64,000 nucleotides of DNA. Origin: CAWKOH01 sp963851245. GTDB taxonomy: Bacteria; Actinomycetota; Acidimicrobiia; Acidimicrobiales; Palsa-688. The position numbers and the translations under genes were made by a program. Of the stretch, positions 1 to 8,392 are shown in pieces. Each line of letters opens with the position of its first letter. The first letter of the stretch is position 1. The stretch covers positions 496,001 to 560,000 of the forward strand of contig CAWKOH010000003.1 of the NCBI GenBank assembly GCA_963851245.1. Direction: 5' to 3'. The notes under the pieces were generated by a model. It had not been told where the DNA came from. It saw only the letters and a list, made by a program, of their open reading frames with translations, and did not search any database.

Positions 1-400
1 CGCCGTCGTGTTGGCTTGGAAGGCCGCCTCGAACCCGGCGCCGGGCACTGCGGTGATCGATGGGCTGGTACCGGCCGCCATGCCCAGCCCCCAGTTCCGG
101 TCGCCGGCCGAACCGACCGTCCACAACGCTCCAGTGTTGGCCTCAAACGCCACTTGGAAGCCGCCCCCAGGGAGCGCGGTGATCGATGGGCTGGTACCGG
201 CCGCCATGCCCAGCCCCCAGTTCTGGTCGCCGGCCGAACCGACCGTCCACAACGCTCCAGTGTTGGCCTCAAACGCCACTTGGAAGCCGCCCCCAGGGAG
301 CGCGGTGATCGATGGGCTGGTGCCTGGGGCCATGCCGAGGTGCCAGTCGATGTCCTGGGCGCCTGGTCCTTGTCCGATCGTCCATAGGTCGCCGCCGTTG
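1..400. repeat. 129-bp tandem repeats inside the secreted repeat protein gene
   Basis: Nearly identical 129-base units (for example, the words starting at about 127 and 256) encode the 43-residue repeats of the flanking gene. More diverged units lie on either side. The period is a multiple of three, so gain or loss of a unit keeps the frame. Confidence 0.8.
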
Positions 401-714
401 GTCTGCACAGCGACCTCGAAACCACCGGTCGACAACACAGCGATGCTGGAGCTGGTCCTAGCCTTTATGCCCAGGGACCAAGCGGTGTTGCCGGCAGTGC
501 CCACCGTCCACAACGCGCCGGTGTTGGCCTGGAACGCTACCTGGTAACCCGCGGGTGATGTGCTGTTGGTGCTCAGGAGACGACTCGACACAGACCCTGT
601 CCGGTCTCCTGCGTCTGTCCGAGACCACGTGCGATCAACTGTCTTGTACGCAAGGCTGCCGGTTGAAACCAGCGCCACGGCCAGCGCCATGCGAGTGAGA
701 AATTGCCTGTGCAC
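1..714 (-). CDS. Secreted tandem-repeat protein (N-terminal part; runs off the window)
   Basis: The reading frame starts at a GTG at 714 with a signal-peptide-like N-terminus: a basic stretch (HRQFLTR) then the hydrophobic MALAVALVSTGSLA. A short linker follows, then at least four repeats of about 43 residues built on 'VAFQANTGALWTVG' and 'WGLGMAAGTSPSITALPGG'. The two central repeats are nearly identical at DNA level with a 129-base period, which points to recent duplication. Aromatic and glycine spacing of this kind suggests a beta-propeller or lectin-like surface domain, but I do not recognise a specific family. The stop codon lies outside the window. It is probably exported; its substrate is unknown. 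An ATG at 690 is an alternative start but would shorten the basic region. Confidence 0.7.
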   Translation of the reverse strand, partial: MHRQFLTRMALAVALVSTGSLAYKTVDRTWSRTDAGDRTGSVSSRLLSTNSTSPAGYQVAFQANTGALWTVGTAGNTAWSLGIKARTSSSIAVLSTGGFEVAVQTNGGDLWTIGQGPGAQDIDWHLGMAPGTSPSITALPGGGFQVAFEANTGALWTVGSAGDQNWGLGMAAGTSPSITALPGGGFQVAFEANTGALWTVGSAGDRNWGLGMAAGTSPSITAVPGAGFEAAFQANTTA

Positions 715-852
715 CTCGGTTCAGAAGCATGGCAGGTTAACGGTGATACTTCCACCAGGCTTGTCGGTGAGGGGCTGTGGTGGCGCCGAGATAGTCGACG
801 GCCCGGAGCCCGGGCCGTCCGAAGAGCTCGAGGAACGCCTGGCCGCTCTCGG

Positions 853-1335
853 CTAGCTCGAGAGCGCCGGGACCTTCCACCCCTGGACGTGGACCAGGAC
901 CCGGGCCGCGTACGGGTACTCGTCGTCGTCCCACACTTCCCGCCATTCGAGTTCGCCGGCGGCGTTGCGCGGCCCGCACCATACCGGGCCCTCGATCCCG
1001 GCTAGCCGCCCGGTGCGAGAGGCGATAACGCGCCGGCCGGCGACCGCGATCTGAGGCCGGTGGATTAGCCGGTATTCCTCGACGTCACGGCCCCGCTCGT
1101 CGGTCCCGACCTTGACCTTTGCCCGACGGCCGATCAGATGAATATGACCGACGAACGGATCGAGGCCCAGATGTCGGCACACAAGGGCGAACTGCTCGAT
1201 CTCGGCGTCGGTGGCGGCCGGCGCTAGCTGCTCCTTGATCGTCGCCAGGTCGGATGACGATGTGGTCGTACTTCGCCCTGGCGCCCTTTGCTTGCGTGGG
1301 GAAGTAAAACTACACGGCTGTTCTTCTGTTCTCAA
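853..1335 (-). pseudogene. Phage Bet/RecT-type recombinase, truncated remnant
   Basis: The 160-residue product contains the core signature of the phage Bet (Red beta/RecT-like) single-strand annealing family: 'APAATDAEIEQFALVCRH', 'LGLDPFVGHIHLI', 'IAVAGRRVIASRTGRLAGIE' and 'GPVWCGPR'. Intact members are typically about 250-300 residues. This one stops shortly after the strand that follows the WCG motif, so the C-terminal half is missing, and the N-terminus (before about residue 28) does not look like the family. It sits next to tRNA-Pro, a usual prophage integration target, with no other phage gene in view. I read it as a decayed relic, probably inactive. The 138 bases between it and the repeat-protein gene hold no gene I can support. 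Confidence 0.65.
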
Positions 1336-1355
1336 GAGGCATGTTCGTCGGGCGC

Positions 1356-1390
1356 CGAATGGCTACCCGCCGCCTCCGGGTAGCCATTCG
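1356..1390. terminator. 13-bp inverted repeat downstream of tRNA-Pro
   Basis: Perfect arms of 13 bases (1356-1368 and 1378-1390) flank a 9-base loop, 38 bases past the tRNA 3' end on the minus strand. There is no long T-tract. It is probably a terminator for the tRNA or for the bet remnant region. Confidence 0.5.
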
Positions 1391-1427
1391 CTTTCTGGCC
1401 TCTGGCCTATAAGTGCTGGTCAGAGCG

Positions 1428-1501
1428 TCGGGCGGGCGGGACTTGAACCCGCGGCCCCCAGACCCCCAGTCTGGTGCGCTACCAAACTGCGCCACCGCCC
1501 G
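1428..1501 (-). tRNA. tRNA-Pro (anticodon GGG)
   Basis: The minus strand folds as a complete cloverleaf. A 7-bp acceptor stem (CGGGCGG with CCGCCCG) is followed by discriminator A at 1428. The anticodon arm CCAGA-CTGGGGG-TCTGG gives anticodon GGG, and the T arm is GCGGG-TTCAAGT-CCCGC. The leading C and the GGG anticodon are typical of bacterial tRNA-Pro. CCA is not encoded. Confidence 0.95.
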
Positions 1502-1540
1502 GTGGGTCAACGACCCTAGTACGAACCACCAGGCGGCTGC

Positions 1541-1741
1541 TCAGATGTGCTTGGGCAGCCACTCGATGAGCCAGTAGATGCGATACACCATGTAGACGGC
1601 AAAGGCCACCAGCATCAGCTTGAAATGCCAGGGGATCCCTTTGCGGGGGGCCACCACCACCTTGCCGCAGCTCGGGCACTCGCCCCCAGCGCCCATGGTG
1701 TCCTCGTTCCAGAACTTGCTGCAGTCGTCACACCAAGGCAT
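1541..1741 (-). CDS. Small membrane-anchored zinc-ribbon protein
   Basis: This 66-residue protein starts at ATG 1741. It has an N-terminal 'CDDC' pair and a later 'CPSC' pair, making a four-cysteine zinc ribbon. A hydrophobic segment (LMLVAFAVYMVYRIYWLI) follows near the C-terminus and is predicted to span the membrane. The gene lies 15 bases upstream of nothing but intergenic DNA and directly follows the phosphatase gene start region on the same strand. The function is unknown; small zinc-ribbon membrane proteins of this layout are common as uncharacterised proteins. It could also be read as the distal gene of the unit containing the phosphatase. Confidence 0.65.
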   Translation of the reverse strand: MPWCDDCSKFWNEDTMGAGGECPSCGKVVVAPRKGIPWHFKLMLVAFAVYMVYRIYWLIEWLPKHI

Positions 1742-1756
1742 CCCGACCGCCTATTC

Positions 1757-2848
1757 CTAGACTCGCCTTATGCACAGAATCGCCACGTCATCGGTCAGCG
1801 GCTCGGCCGCGAAGTCGCGGGCCGCTTCGAGCAGATCCTTACAAAGGATCGTGGCGTCCTGGCCCGGATCCCGGCGGAGCACACCCGCGATTCGGTCTTC
1901 GCCGAAGATCTGTCCGCCGGAGCGAGCCTCGGTCAGGCCGTCGGTGTAGAGGAGTAGCACGTCCCCGGTCATGAGCGGCAACTCGCGGGAGTAATAGTTC
2001 GCCTGCGGGTCCAGCGTCAGCAGCGGGCCGGTGGACCGGAGGGCGTGGGTCTCGGAGTCCTGCCAAACCCAGGCGGCGGGGTGCCCGGCTGACGCGTGGC
2101 GCACGGTGGACGCCTCGGTGTCGAGCATGGCTACGCAAACCGAAACGAGATCTTCGGGCCGGCCGCTGGTGGAGAGGACCTTGTTGAGCTCCTCGAGGGC
2201 CTGGCCCGGGTCTCGGTACTGCCGAAGAAAGGTGCGGAGCAGGTACTTGACCTGGAAGGCCGTGATCGACGGCTCGATGCCGTGCCCGGCCACGTCGCCC
2301 ACCACGGCCGCTATCCGGTGATCGCCGGTGGCGAACACGTCGTAGAAGTCCCCCGCCATCATCCCGGTGCCCGGTTCGTACACCCGACCCATCTCGAAGC
2401 CCTCCACGTGCGGAAGGCTCTCGGGCGCCAGTCGGTCAGCCCACCTCCTGGGCGCCAGCTGCTCCTGGGCCAGGACCTCCTCGGCCCGGCGCTCCAACAT
2501 GGCCCGGTTTTCGGCCAGGCGGGCTTCTGCCAGGAACCGGGGCGCGAAGCGGATCGAGAGAACCACCGGAATGGAGACGGCCAGCAGAGGAAGCTCGTAC
2601 CAGAACGAGTTCGAGAAGGAGGCCACCGCCAGCCCGACCGCCAGGAAGGCGTACAGGAGCGCGGCGTGGAGGTCCTTGTCGAAGGCGGAGCGGGCCAGCT
2701 CGGTGGCGTCCCGGCCGTGGGAGGAGGAGGCAGTCTCGGCTTCTATGCGCCGGGCCGCTCTGCCCAATCGCGCCGCGGCCCGCCCCCACAAGACGGCTGC
2801 GATGGCACAAAACACGGCCGCGGCAGCCAGCCACGGCTGCGTGAACAT
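1757..2848 (-). CDS. PP2C-type serine phosphatase, SpoIIE/RsbU family, membrane-anchored
   Basis: This 363-residue protein has an N-terminal hydrophobic segment (residues ~5-25) and a second pair of hydrophobic stretches around residues 60-105. A coiled-coil linker follows, then a C-terminal SpoIIE phosphatase domain. Domain signatures include 'AGDFYDVF', 'VVGDVAGHG', 'SAGHPAAWVW', 'LLLYTDGLTEAR' and 'LTDDVAILCIRR', with the metal-binding Asp residues present. Family members dephosphorylate anti-anti-sigma factors in partner-switching cascades, so a role in stress or sigma-factor control is likely. No STAS protein or anti-sigma kinase lies next to it, so the partner is not known from this window. 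Confidence 0.88.
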   Translation of the reverse strand: MFTQPWLAAAAVFCAIAAVLWGRAAARLGRAARRIEAETASSSHGRDATELARSAFDKDLHAALLYAFLAVGLAVASFSNSFWYELPLLAVSIPVVLSIRFAPRFLAEARLAENRAMLERRAEEVLAQEQLAPRRWADRLAPESLPHVEGFEMGRVYEPGTGMMAGDFYDVFATGDHRIAAVVGDVAGHGIEPSITAFQVKYLLRTFLRQYRDPGQALEELNKVLSTSGRPEDLVSVCVAMLDTEASTVRHASAGHPAAWVWQDSETHALRSTGPLLTLDPQANYYSRELPLMTGDVLLLYTDGLTEARSGGQIFGEDRIAGVLRRDPGQDATILCKDLLEAARDFAAEPLTDDVAILCIRRV

Positions 2849-2893
2849 GCCTCAAAGGGTACTAGACGCCGAAATCAGAACGTTTTCGTCCGG

Positions 2894-4237
2894 TCAGCCG
2901 GAACGCCGGCGAACCCGGAACACGACCGGGGTTGGCCCGAAACCGAAATGCTCCCGAATACGTCGCTCCAGGTAGCGGAGATAAGGCGCCGGGACCGCCT
3001 TGGTGGTGAACAACGTAAACGTCGGCGGGTCGGTCGCTCCCTGGGTGGCGTAGAGGATCCGCCCGCCCGGCGATTGATGGGCGGCCTGGGCCTCGGCCAG
3101 GACCCGGTTGAGCTCACCCGTCGGCACCCGGCGGCGGGACGCCGCCATCGACTCCTGCAGGGCTGGATAGAGCTTGTGCACACCGAGACCGGTGCGGGCG
3201 CTGACCTTCAGCACCGGGGCGTAGGCGAGGAACCCCATCCGGTCATCCAGGTCCCGCATGAGGTTGGCGCGTTGTTCGGCGTCGAGGAGATCCCACTTGT
3301 TGAGGAGAACCACGACAGGCCCGCCGGCGGCGTCGACTCGCTCGGCCAGGCGCTGATCCTGGCGGGTGATGCCCTCCGAGGCGTCGAGCACGAGGAGAGC
3401 CAGTTGGGCCCGGTCCAGGGACTGCAGCGCCCGCACCAGGGAGTAGTACTCCGCCCCCTGAGCTTCCTTGGCCCGCCGTCTCATGCCCGCCGTGTCGACG
3501 AAGCGGATGTCGCCGTCGGGCGTGGATACGAGGGTGTCGATGCTGTCCCGGGTCGTGCCGGGCAGGTCGTGGACGACCGATCTCTCGTCTCCGATCAAGC
3601 GGTTGAACAGGGTCGACTTGCCCACGTTCGGGCGGCCCACGATGGCCACCGACGGAATGGTCGTTTCTTCATCGCTGACCGCCGGAGCCTGGTCGTCGGC
3701 CTCGCCCTCTTTGGTCCCGGGCAGCATGGCGACGAGGGCGTCGAGCATGTCGCCCGTCCCCCGCCCGTGCAAGGAGCTGATCGGGAACGGGTCGCCGAGT
3801 CCCAGGCGGGCGAAGGCCCAGGCGTCGGAATCCCTGCTGTCGCCGTCGACTTTGTTGGCCACGACGATCACCGGTACTGCCGAACGGCGCAGCAGCGTGG
3901 CCACTTTGGCGTCGTCGTCGGTGATGCCTACCGTGGCATCGACGACGAGGAGAATGGCCGCGGCGTCGCGGATGGCCCGCTCCGACTGGGCGCTCACCTG
4001 GCGGTCGAGGGTGCCCCCGCCCGCCAGCCAGCCCCCCGTGTCGACGAGCATGAAGTGGCGTCCGGCCCATTCGGCCTCGAGGAACTTGCGGTCCCGGGTG
4101 ACGCCCGGCCGCTCCTCCACGATGGCCTCGCGTCGCCCGACGATCCGGTTGACGAGCGTGCTCTTTCCGACGTTGGGACGCCCTACGACGGCGACGAGCG
4201 GGAGCGAACTGGGCCGGGCAGCCGTTCTGTCGGTCAC
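2894..4237 (-). CDS. der: Ribosome biogenesis GTPase Der (EngA)
   Basis: At 447 residues it is the usual length for Der, with two tandem GTPase domains: P-loops 'GRPNVGKSTLVNR' near residue 18 and 'GRPNVGKSTLFNR' near residue 200. Each has a DTGG/DTAG switch II and an NKVD/NKWD base-recognition motif. A C-terminal KH-like domain ends in 'HFGFGPTPVVFRVRRR'. Der acts in maturation of the 50S subunit. The GTG start at 4237 overlaps the stop of the upstream DUF512 gene (GTGA), implying translational coupling. An alternative later start would cut into the first P-loop strand. Confidence 0.97.
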   Translation of the reverse strand: MTDRTAARPSSLPLVAVVGRPNVGKSTLVNRIVGRREAIVEERPGVTRDRKFLEAEWAGRHFMLVDTGGWLAGGGTLDRQVSAQSERAIRDAAAILLVVDATVGITDDDAKVATLLRRSAVPVIVVANKVDGDSRDSDAWAFARLGLGDPFPISSLHGRGTGDMLDALVAMLPGTKEGEADDQAPAVSDEETTIPSVAIVGRPNVGKSTLFNRLIGDERSVVHDLPGTTRDSIDTLVSTPDGDIRFVDTAGMRRRAKEAQGAEYYSLVRALQSLDRAQLALLVLDASEGITRQDQRLAERVDAAGGPVVVLLNKWDLLDAEQRANLMRDLDDRMGFLAYAPVLKVSARTGLGVHKLYPALQESMAASRRRVPTGELNRVLAEAQAAHQSPGGRILYATQGATDPPTFTLFTTKAVPAPYLRYLERRIREHFGFGPTPVVFRVRRRSG

Positions 4238-5598
4238 CCTCCGTGCCCGGCCAGGACGGCGGCCCGGAGCGCAGCCCCATCAGCGGGTACGACTTCTACC
4301 GCTCTGGGCAGGTCCTCCGGTCCTGTCCCATCGAGGAACCTCCCCCCAGAGAGGCAAACATCGGGCAGGAGGTAGCGCCGGCCTAAGGGCGCCCGGTCCA
4401 GAACGGCGGCCAGGTCGCATCCGGTCAACAGCCCGGCCACGCCTATGTTTCCGCCGAAGTAGTTGTTCGGCACCGGGAGAACTTCGACGTCGGGGCGGAC
4501 GGAGGCGAGGAGGGGGCGAATCACATCGGCCCCGTACGACCCCGTGAGCACGGTGACCGGCGCGGTGGTCCGGGGGGTCAAGGTCACCGAGCCGGGGTTG
4601 CGAGGCGCCCGGTAGCCGGCCGCCGGGGCTCCATCGACGGACTGGAAGAATCCGCCGGGGCCGCCCGCGGGAGCATTGTCCGAACCATGGAAACGGGCTT
4701 CGAAGGCCCGCACCATGCCGACGCCGTTGTCGTGCTGGGCCACGTCCCCGTAGGTCTTCAGGGGTGGCAAAGGGCGGCCGCTCACCAGGTAGTACTCATC
4801 CGAGACGTACACCAGGTGGCGTCCGATGGCCCTGAGGAAGGTCTGCTGCCAGTCCTCCACCAGATCAACCACCAGTTGGGCTTCGATCCGGGTGTGGGGC
4901 CGCATGGCGGCCTCGACGTTGAAGCGGCTGACTCCGAGAGGCACGCACGCCAGGCTGGTCAGCTCCGGGAAGCGGTCGAGCACGCCGGCGAGGGTGTCGT
5001 CGAGGACCGCCCCGTCATTGACGTCCGGGCAGACCACTACTTGACCGTGGACCTCGATGCCATGATCGAGCAGCGCCCGGAGCCATCTCAAACTGGTCGC
5101 GCCGCGCCGGTTGCGCAGCATACGGCTGCGCACCTCGGGGTCCGTGGCATGGATGCTGACCCATAGCGGGGACAGCCCCTCGGTCACCACCCGCTCGAGG
5201 TCGGCTTCGGTAAAGCGGGTGAGGGTGGTGAAATTCCCGTACAGGAACGACAGGCGATAGTCGTCGTCGCGCACGTACAGGCTGCGACGCAGACCCTTGG
5301 GTAGCTGGTGGATGAAGCAGAACTCGCAATGGTTGTCGCAGGTCCGTACCCGGTCGAACAGGGGGGCGTCGACCTCGATCCCGAGCGGCTCCGACCCGTC
5401 GCGGGCCACAACCAGCGACAGCTCGAGCCCGCCCCGGCGCAGCTCGAACTCCAGCTCGGCCTGATCGGCCAGAATCTGGTACTCGATGACGTCTCGGGGG
5501 AGCTGGCCGTCCATGGCGACGATCTGATCGCCTGTCTGCAAGCCAGCCCGGGCGGCCGGCGAACCCGGGGCCACCGCCACCACGCGGGGCAGGGACAT
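4234..5598 (-). CDS. DUF512 family protein: PDZ domain plus radical-SAM-like Fe-S protein
   Basis: The product of about 454 residues begins with a PDZ-like domain (VVAVAPGSPAARAGLQTGD). A CX3CX2C cluster (CDNHCEFC) in 'FCFIHQLPKGLRRSLYVRDD' follows, then a barrel-like central region and the C-terminal DUF512 module ('YFGGNIGVAGLLTG'). The cysteine spacing is that of the radical-SAM [4Fe-4S] cluster. Members are widespread and often sit beside der, as here, but their substrate is not established. I chose the ATG at 5598 because the longer frame would need a TTG at 5631 adding only weakly conserved residues. The stop overlaps der. Confidence 0.85.
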   Translation of the reverse strand: MSLPRVVAVAPGSPAARAGLQTGDQIVAMDGQLPRDVIEYQILADQAELEFELRRGGLELSLVVARDGSEPLGIEVDAPLFDRVRTCDNHCEFCFIHQLPKGLRRSLYVRDDDYRLSFLYGNFTTLTRFTEADLERVVTEGLSPLWVSIHATDPEVRSRMLRNRRGATSLRWLRALLDHGIEVHGQVVVCPDVNDGAVLDDTLAGVLDRFPELTSLACVPLGVSRFNVEAAMRPHTRIEAQLVVDLVEDWQQTFLRAIGRHLVYVSDEYYLVSGRPLPPLKTYGDVAQHDNGVGMVRAFEARFHGSDNAPAGGPGGFFQSVDGAPAAGYRAPRNPGSVTLTPRTTAPVTVLTGSYGADVIRPLLASVRPDVEVLPVPNNYFGGNIGVAGLLTGCDLAAVLDRAPLGRRYLLPDVCLSGGRFLDGTGPEDLPRAVEVVPADGAALRAAVLAGHGG

Positions 5599-5678
5599 AA
5601 CCCGACCAGGATAGGCGTCAAAGGCCGGCAAGCGGCGCCGGGTCTTCTCTCCCCGCCCAGGCGTTACCCTGGTTCGCC

Positions 5679-6728
5679 GTGGATGTCGACCGGGTCCTTC
5701 TCGCTTCGCCTCGGGGCTTCTGCGCGGGCGTGGAGATGGCCATCAAGTCCCTGGCCTGGATGACCCGGGTATTCGAGGGTCCGGTCTATTGCTATCACGA
5801 GATAGTCCACAACCAGATCGTGGTGGAGCGGTTCCGGGAGATGGGCGTCATTTTCGTCGATGACGTGGCCGAGGTGCCCGCCGGCGCCCCTCTCATGCTG
5901 TCCGCCCACGGCTCGCCGCCCGAGCTGGTCGAGCAGGCCAGGCAGCGCGGCGGGGTGGTCGTCAACGCCGTGTGCCCGCTGGTCAAGAAGGTCCATCACG
6001 AGGTCAAGGTCCGGGCCGGGAAGGGGTACAGCATCGTTTACGTCGGCCACGAGGGCCACCAGGAGGCCATAGGCACGGCCGCAGTCGCGCCGGACGCCGT
6101 GCACCGCATCGAGAGCCTCGACGAGCTTCGGGCCTTACCCGATCCGGAAGGCGAGGTCGCCTTTCTCGCCCAGACGACGCTCGCTGTAGACGAATGGCGG
6201 ACGCTGCTCGAGGCGGCCCGGGACCGCTGGCCGGATCTATGGATGCCGGGTACCTCCGACCTGTGCTTCGCCACGACCAACCGTCAGACCGCCCTGAAGA
6301 ACATCGCCGGTCGCTGCGACGCGGTGGTTGTGATCGGTTCGGAGACGTCCTCCAACACACTCGCGTTGGAACGCACGGCCCGAGGGGCCGGTTGCCGGCG
6401 GGTCCTGCGGATCGACGGTCCGGGGGAACTGCCCCGGGATCTGACCGGGACCGTCGGGGTGATCGCGGGGGCATCCGCGCCGGAGGAAGTGGTTCAGGCG
6501 TTGGTGGCCCACCTGGCACCCAAGCGAGGCGTGGAGGAGGTGGTGGCTATAGACGAGGACGAATACTTCCCGCTTCCCCGCGAGCTGCGCGAGACGGTTC
6601 GCCAACTGGCGGCCGCGGCCGCCGTCCTGGCTTTCGCGCCCGGCGGGGATCCGACCGCCGGCGGGGACCCCCTGCCGGACGACCGGGAGCTGTCGGCGTC
6701 CATGGCCTTGGCCGGCCTGACCCACTAG
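5679..6728 (+). CDS. ispH: 4-hydroxy-3-methylbut-2-enyl diphosphate reductase (IspH/LytB)
   Basis: This 349-residue protein carries the three conserved cysteines that bind the iron-sulfur cluster: 'RGFCAGVEMAI', 'AVCPLVKKVHHEV' and 'DLCFATTNRQTAL'. It also has the active-site segments 'CYHEIVHNQIVVER', 'SAHGSPP' and 'GSETSSNT'. IspH carries out the last step of the MEP isoprenoid pathway, giving IPP and DMAPP. The start is a GTG at 5679, 80 bases from the divergent DUF512 start. The gene is a lone plus-strand unit, convergent with plsC. The C-terminal ~30 residues after 'RQLAAAAAVLAF' are variable, as usual in the family. Confidence 0.97.
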   Translation: MDVDRVLLASPRGFCAGVEMAIKSLAWMTRVFEGPVYCYHEIVHNQIVVERFREMGVIFVDDVAEVPAGAPLMLSAHGSPPELVEQARQRGGVVVNAVCPLVKKVHHEVKVRAGKGYSIVYVGHEGHQEAIGTAAVAPDAVHRIESLDELRALPDPEGEVAFLAQTTLAVDEWRTLLEAARDRWPDLWMPGTSDLCFATTNRQTALKNIAGRCDAVVVIGSETSSNTLALERTARGAGCRRVLRIDGPGELPRDLTGTVGVIAGASAPEEVVQALVAHLAPKRGVEEVVAIDEDEYFPLPRELRETVRQLAAAAAVLAFAPGGDPTAGGDPLPDDRELSASMALAGLTH

Positions 6729-6794
6729 GCAGGGCCGGGGTTCGACCGGTCCCTTAACCGCTGTGGATATACGAGAGTGCATCATTGTGATCAG

Positions 6795-6817
6795 TAGCGC
6801 GCCATATAGGCGCGCTA
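6795..6817. terminator. 9-bp perfect inverted repeat between convergent ispH and plsC
   Basis: Arms TAGCGCGCC and GGCGCGCTA flank a 5-base AT loop, 67 bases past the ispH stop. It lies between convergent genes and lacks a T-tract. It is probably a bidirectional terminator. Confidence 0.5.
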
Positions 6818-6940
6818 GTGAACACAAGGAACTGCGCGGCGCCGATGATTCGGGAACCGAACGAGGTTGGGGGGCGGACAAGCGGGTGACCGGGTAGGGA
6901 GGGTCCCGGCGCCGGAGTGGAGCGAAGTGCGCCGGGAGGG

Positions 6941-7020
6941 ACCCATACCGGACAGGACCCGCCTATGGCGGACGGGAGCCGCTTATGCCGGACAGGAGCC
7001 GCTTGACGCCAGACAGCACC
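6941..7020. repeat. Short degenerate tandem repeat, period 20, downstream of plsC
   Basis: Read on the minus strand, four units of about 20 bases occur in series. Three are close to GCGGCTCCTGTCCGGCATAA and one is more degenerate. They lie in the 306-base non-coding gap between ispH and plsC. No gene is visible in that gap. Confidence 0.6.
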
Positions 7021-7034
7021 CCGCCGGCCAGGAC

Positions 7035-7700
7035 CTACCCCCGCCCCGCGGCCTTCAACGCCTCGTCGAAGAGCACCTGCAGCCTCTCGGCCAGCTCATC
7101 GGTGAGCTCGGCCACCGACCGCCGTGAGACGCGGGAGCCGGGCGCCCGCTCGGGCGCCGGGATGAGCGCCCCGACCACCATGACCACCTTGACCGGGAGG
7201 ATGCGCTTCTTGCCCTTGGGCATGGCCCACTCGCTCCCGCCGATCCCCACCGGAAGGATCGGGACGCCGGCCCGGGCGGCCACGAAGGCCGCCCCCTCGA
7301 AGAGAGGCTGCACGGTAAGCCCGGACTGTCGGGTTCCCTCAGGAAAGAGGACGACAGGTTCTCCCCCGCGGACGGCCTCCTCGCACACTCGCAACGCTTC
7401 TCGGTCCGGGGCGCCCCGGTGGACCGGGAAGGCGCCGAGGGAGCTGAACAGGGCACCCGACCACCTGTACTTCCACAAGGTGTCCTTGCCCATGAAGCGG
7501 ATCCGCCGGTGGGTGAGGCAGCCGGCCAGCAAGGTGTCGATGTTGGAGCGGTGGACCGGGGCTATCACGTAGGGGCCCCAGCGCGGGACATTCTCCTGGC
7601 CCCGTATGTCAACCCGCCAGTACGTCCGGCACACCAGCTCGACCACCCCTCGGGCGATGGCATACCAGACCAGGGACAGCCGGATCTTGACCTTGTTCAC
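7035..7700 (-). CDS. plsC: 1-acyl-sn-glycerol-3-phosphate acyltransferase (PlsC family)
   Basis: At 221 residues it fits the family. It has the catalytic HX4D motif (HRSNID, around residue 52), the 'FMGKDTLWKY' block, 'FPEGTRQSG' for phosphate binding, and 'GVPILPVGIGG'. The enzyme transfers an acyl chain to lysophosphatidic acid at the inner membrane; an N-terminal hydrophobic patch may mediate attachment. Its start overlaps the cmk stop (GTGA), so the two are translationally coupled. A cmk-plsC arrangement is common in Actinobacteria. Substrate specificity cannot be told from sequence. Confidence 0.92.
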   Translation of the reverse strand: MNKVKIRLSLVWYAIARGVVELVCRTYWRVDIRGQENVPRWGPYVIAPVHRSNIDTLLAGCLTHRRIRFMGKDTLWKYRWSGALFSSLGAFPVHRGAPDREALRVCEEAVRGGEPVVLFPEGTRQSGLTVQPLFEGAAFVAARAGVPILPVGIGGSEWAMPKGKKRILPVKVVMVVGALIPAPERAPGSRVSRRSVAELTDELAERLQVLFDEALKAAGRG

Positions 7701-8392
7701 CCTCGGCCCAGGCCCTTCTGCCAGACCGCGTCGGCCGGCCCCGCCGACCCCGCCGGCTCCGCCGACCTGGCCAGCTCCAGGACCTCGTCGACTATGTCGT
7801 CAATCGATCGTCCGGTGGTGTCCAGACGCACGGCGTCGTCGGCCACAGCCAGGGGCGAGGCGGCCCGGGTGGAGTCGATGTGGTCGCGACGGGCCATGTC
7901 GGCCGCCACCTGGTCGTACCTGAGGTCCAGCATCTCCTTGCTGCGGCGGTTGGCCCTCTCGCCGTCGTCCGCGGTAAGGAAGACCTTCAGGTCGGCTGCG
8001 GGGAACACGACGGTGCCGATGTCTCGGCCCTCGACCACCCCTCCCTCGTGGGCTTCGGCCCACTCCCGCTGGCGAGCGACCAGCTCGGAACGCACGTCCG
8101 GGTTGGCGGCCACGATGCTCACCGCCCTGGTCACCTCCGGGCTACGGATCTCTATGGTGGCGTCGGCCCCGTCGACGGTGACTTTATCGCCGACCTTGAG
8201 CTCGATCTGGCGGGACAGTTCGGCGACGGTGGCGCGGTCCTCCGGGTCGATTCCCCGGCGCATGGCCTCGAAAGCGACAGCCCGGTACATGGCCCCGGTG
8301 TCGAGGTAGGCCAGGCCGAGACGGGCGGCTACCGCTTTGGCCACGGTCGATTTTCCGGAGCCGGACGGGCCGTCGATGGCTATGACCCGCAC
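7697..8392 (-). CDS. cmk: Cytidylate kinase
   Basis: The protein of about 231 residues begins 'VRVIAIDGPSGSGKSTVAKA', with the P-loop GPSGSGKS. It continues with 'YLDTGAMYRAV', 'GRDIGTVVFP' and 'FLTADDGERANRR', all typical of the bacterial CMP/dCMP kinase Cmk. The GTG start at 8392 overlaps the end of aroA by 13 bases. An open frame runs on further upstream, but that extension is antisense-like arginine/glycine-rich sequence inside aroA and is not coding. The C-terminal tail is short and Gly/Ala-rich. Confidence 0.96.
   Translation of the reverse strand: MRVIAIDGPSGSGKSTVAKAVAARLGLAYLDTGAMYRAVAFEAMRRGIDPEDRATVAELSRQIELKVGDKVTVDGADATIEIRSPEVTRAVSIVAANPDVRSELVARQREWAEAHEGGVVEGRDIGTVVFPAADLKVFLTADDGERANRRSKEMLDLRYDQVAADMARRDHIDSTRAASPLAVADDAVRLDTTGRSIDDIVDEVLELARSAEPAGSAGPADAVWQKGLGRG

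Noticed and set aside
1..400. CRISPR-like array
   Set aside because: The repeats are 129 bases long, contiguous and in coding frame, with no spacers.
2096..4375. 759-residue open frame on the plus strand
   Set aside because: It is antisense to the SpoIIE phosphatase and der genes and has biased, His/Arg/Gly-rich composition with no motifs, as expected from the opposite strand of GC-rich coding DNA.
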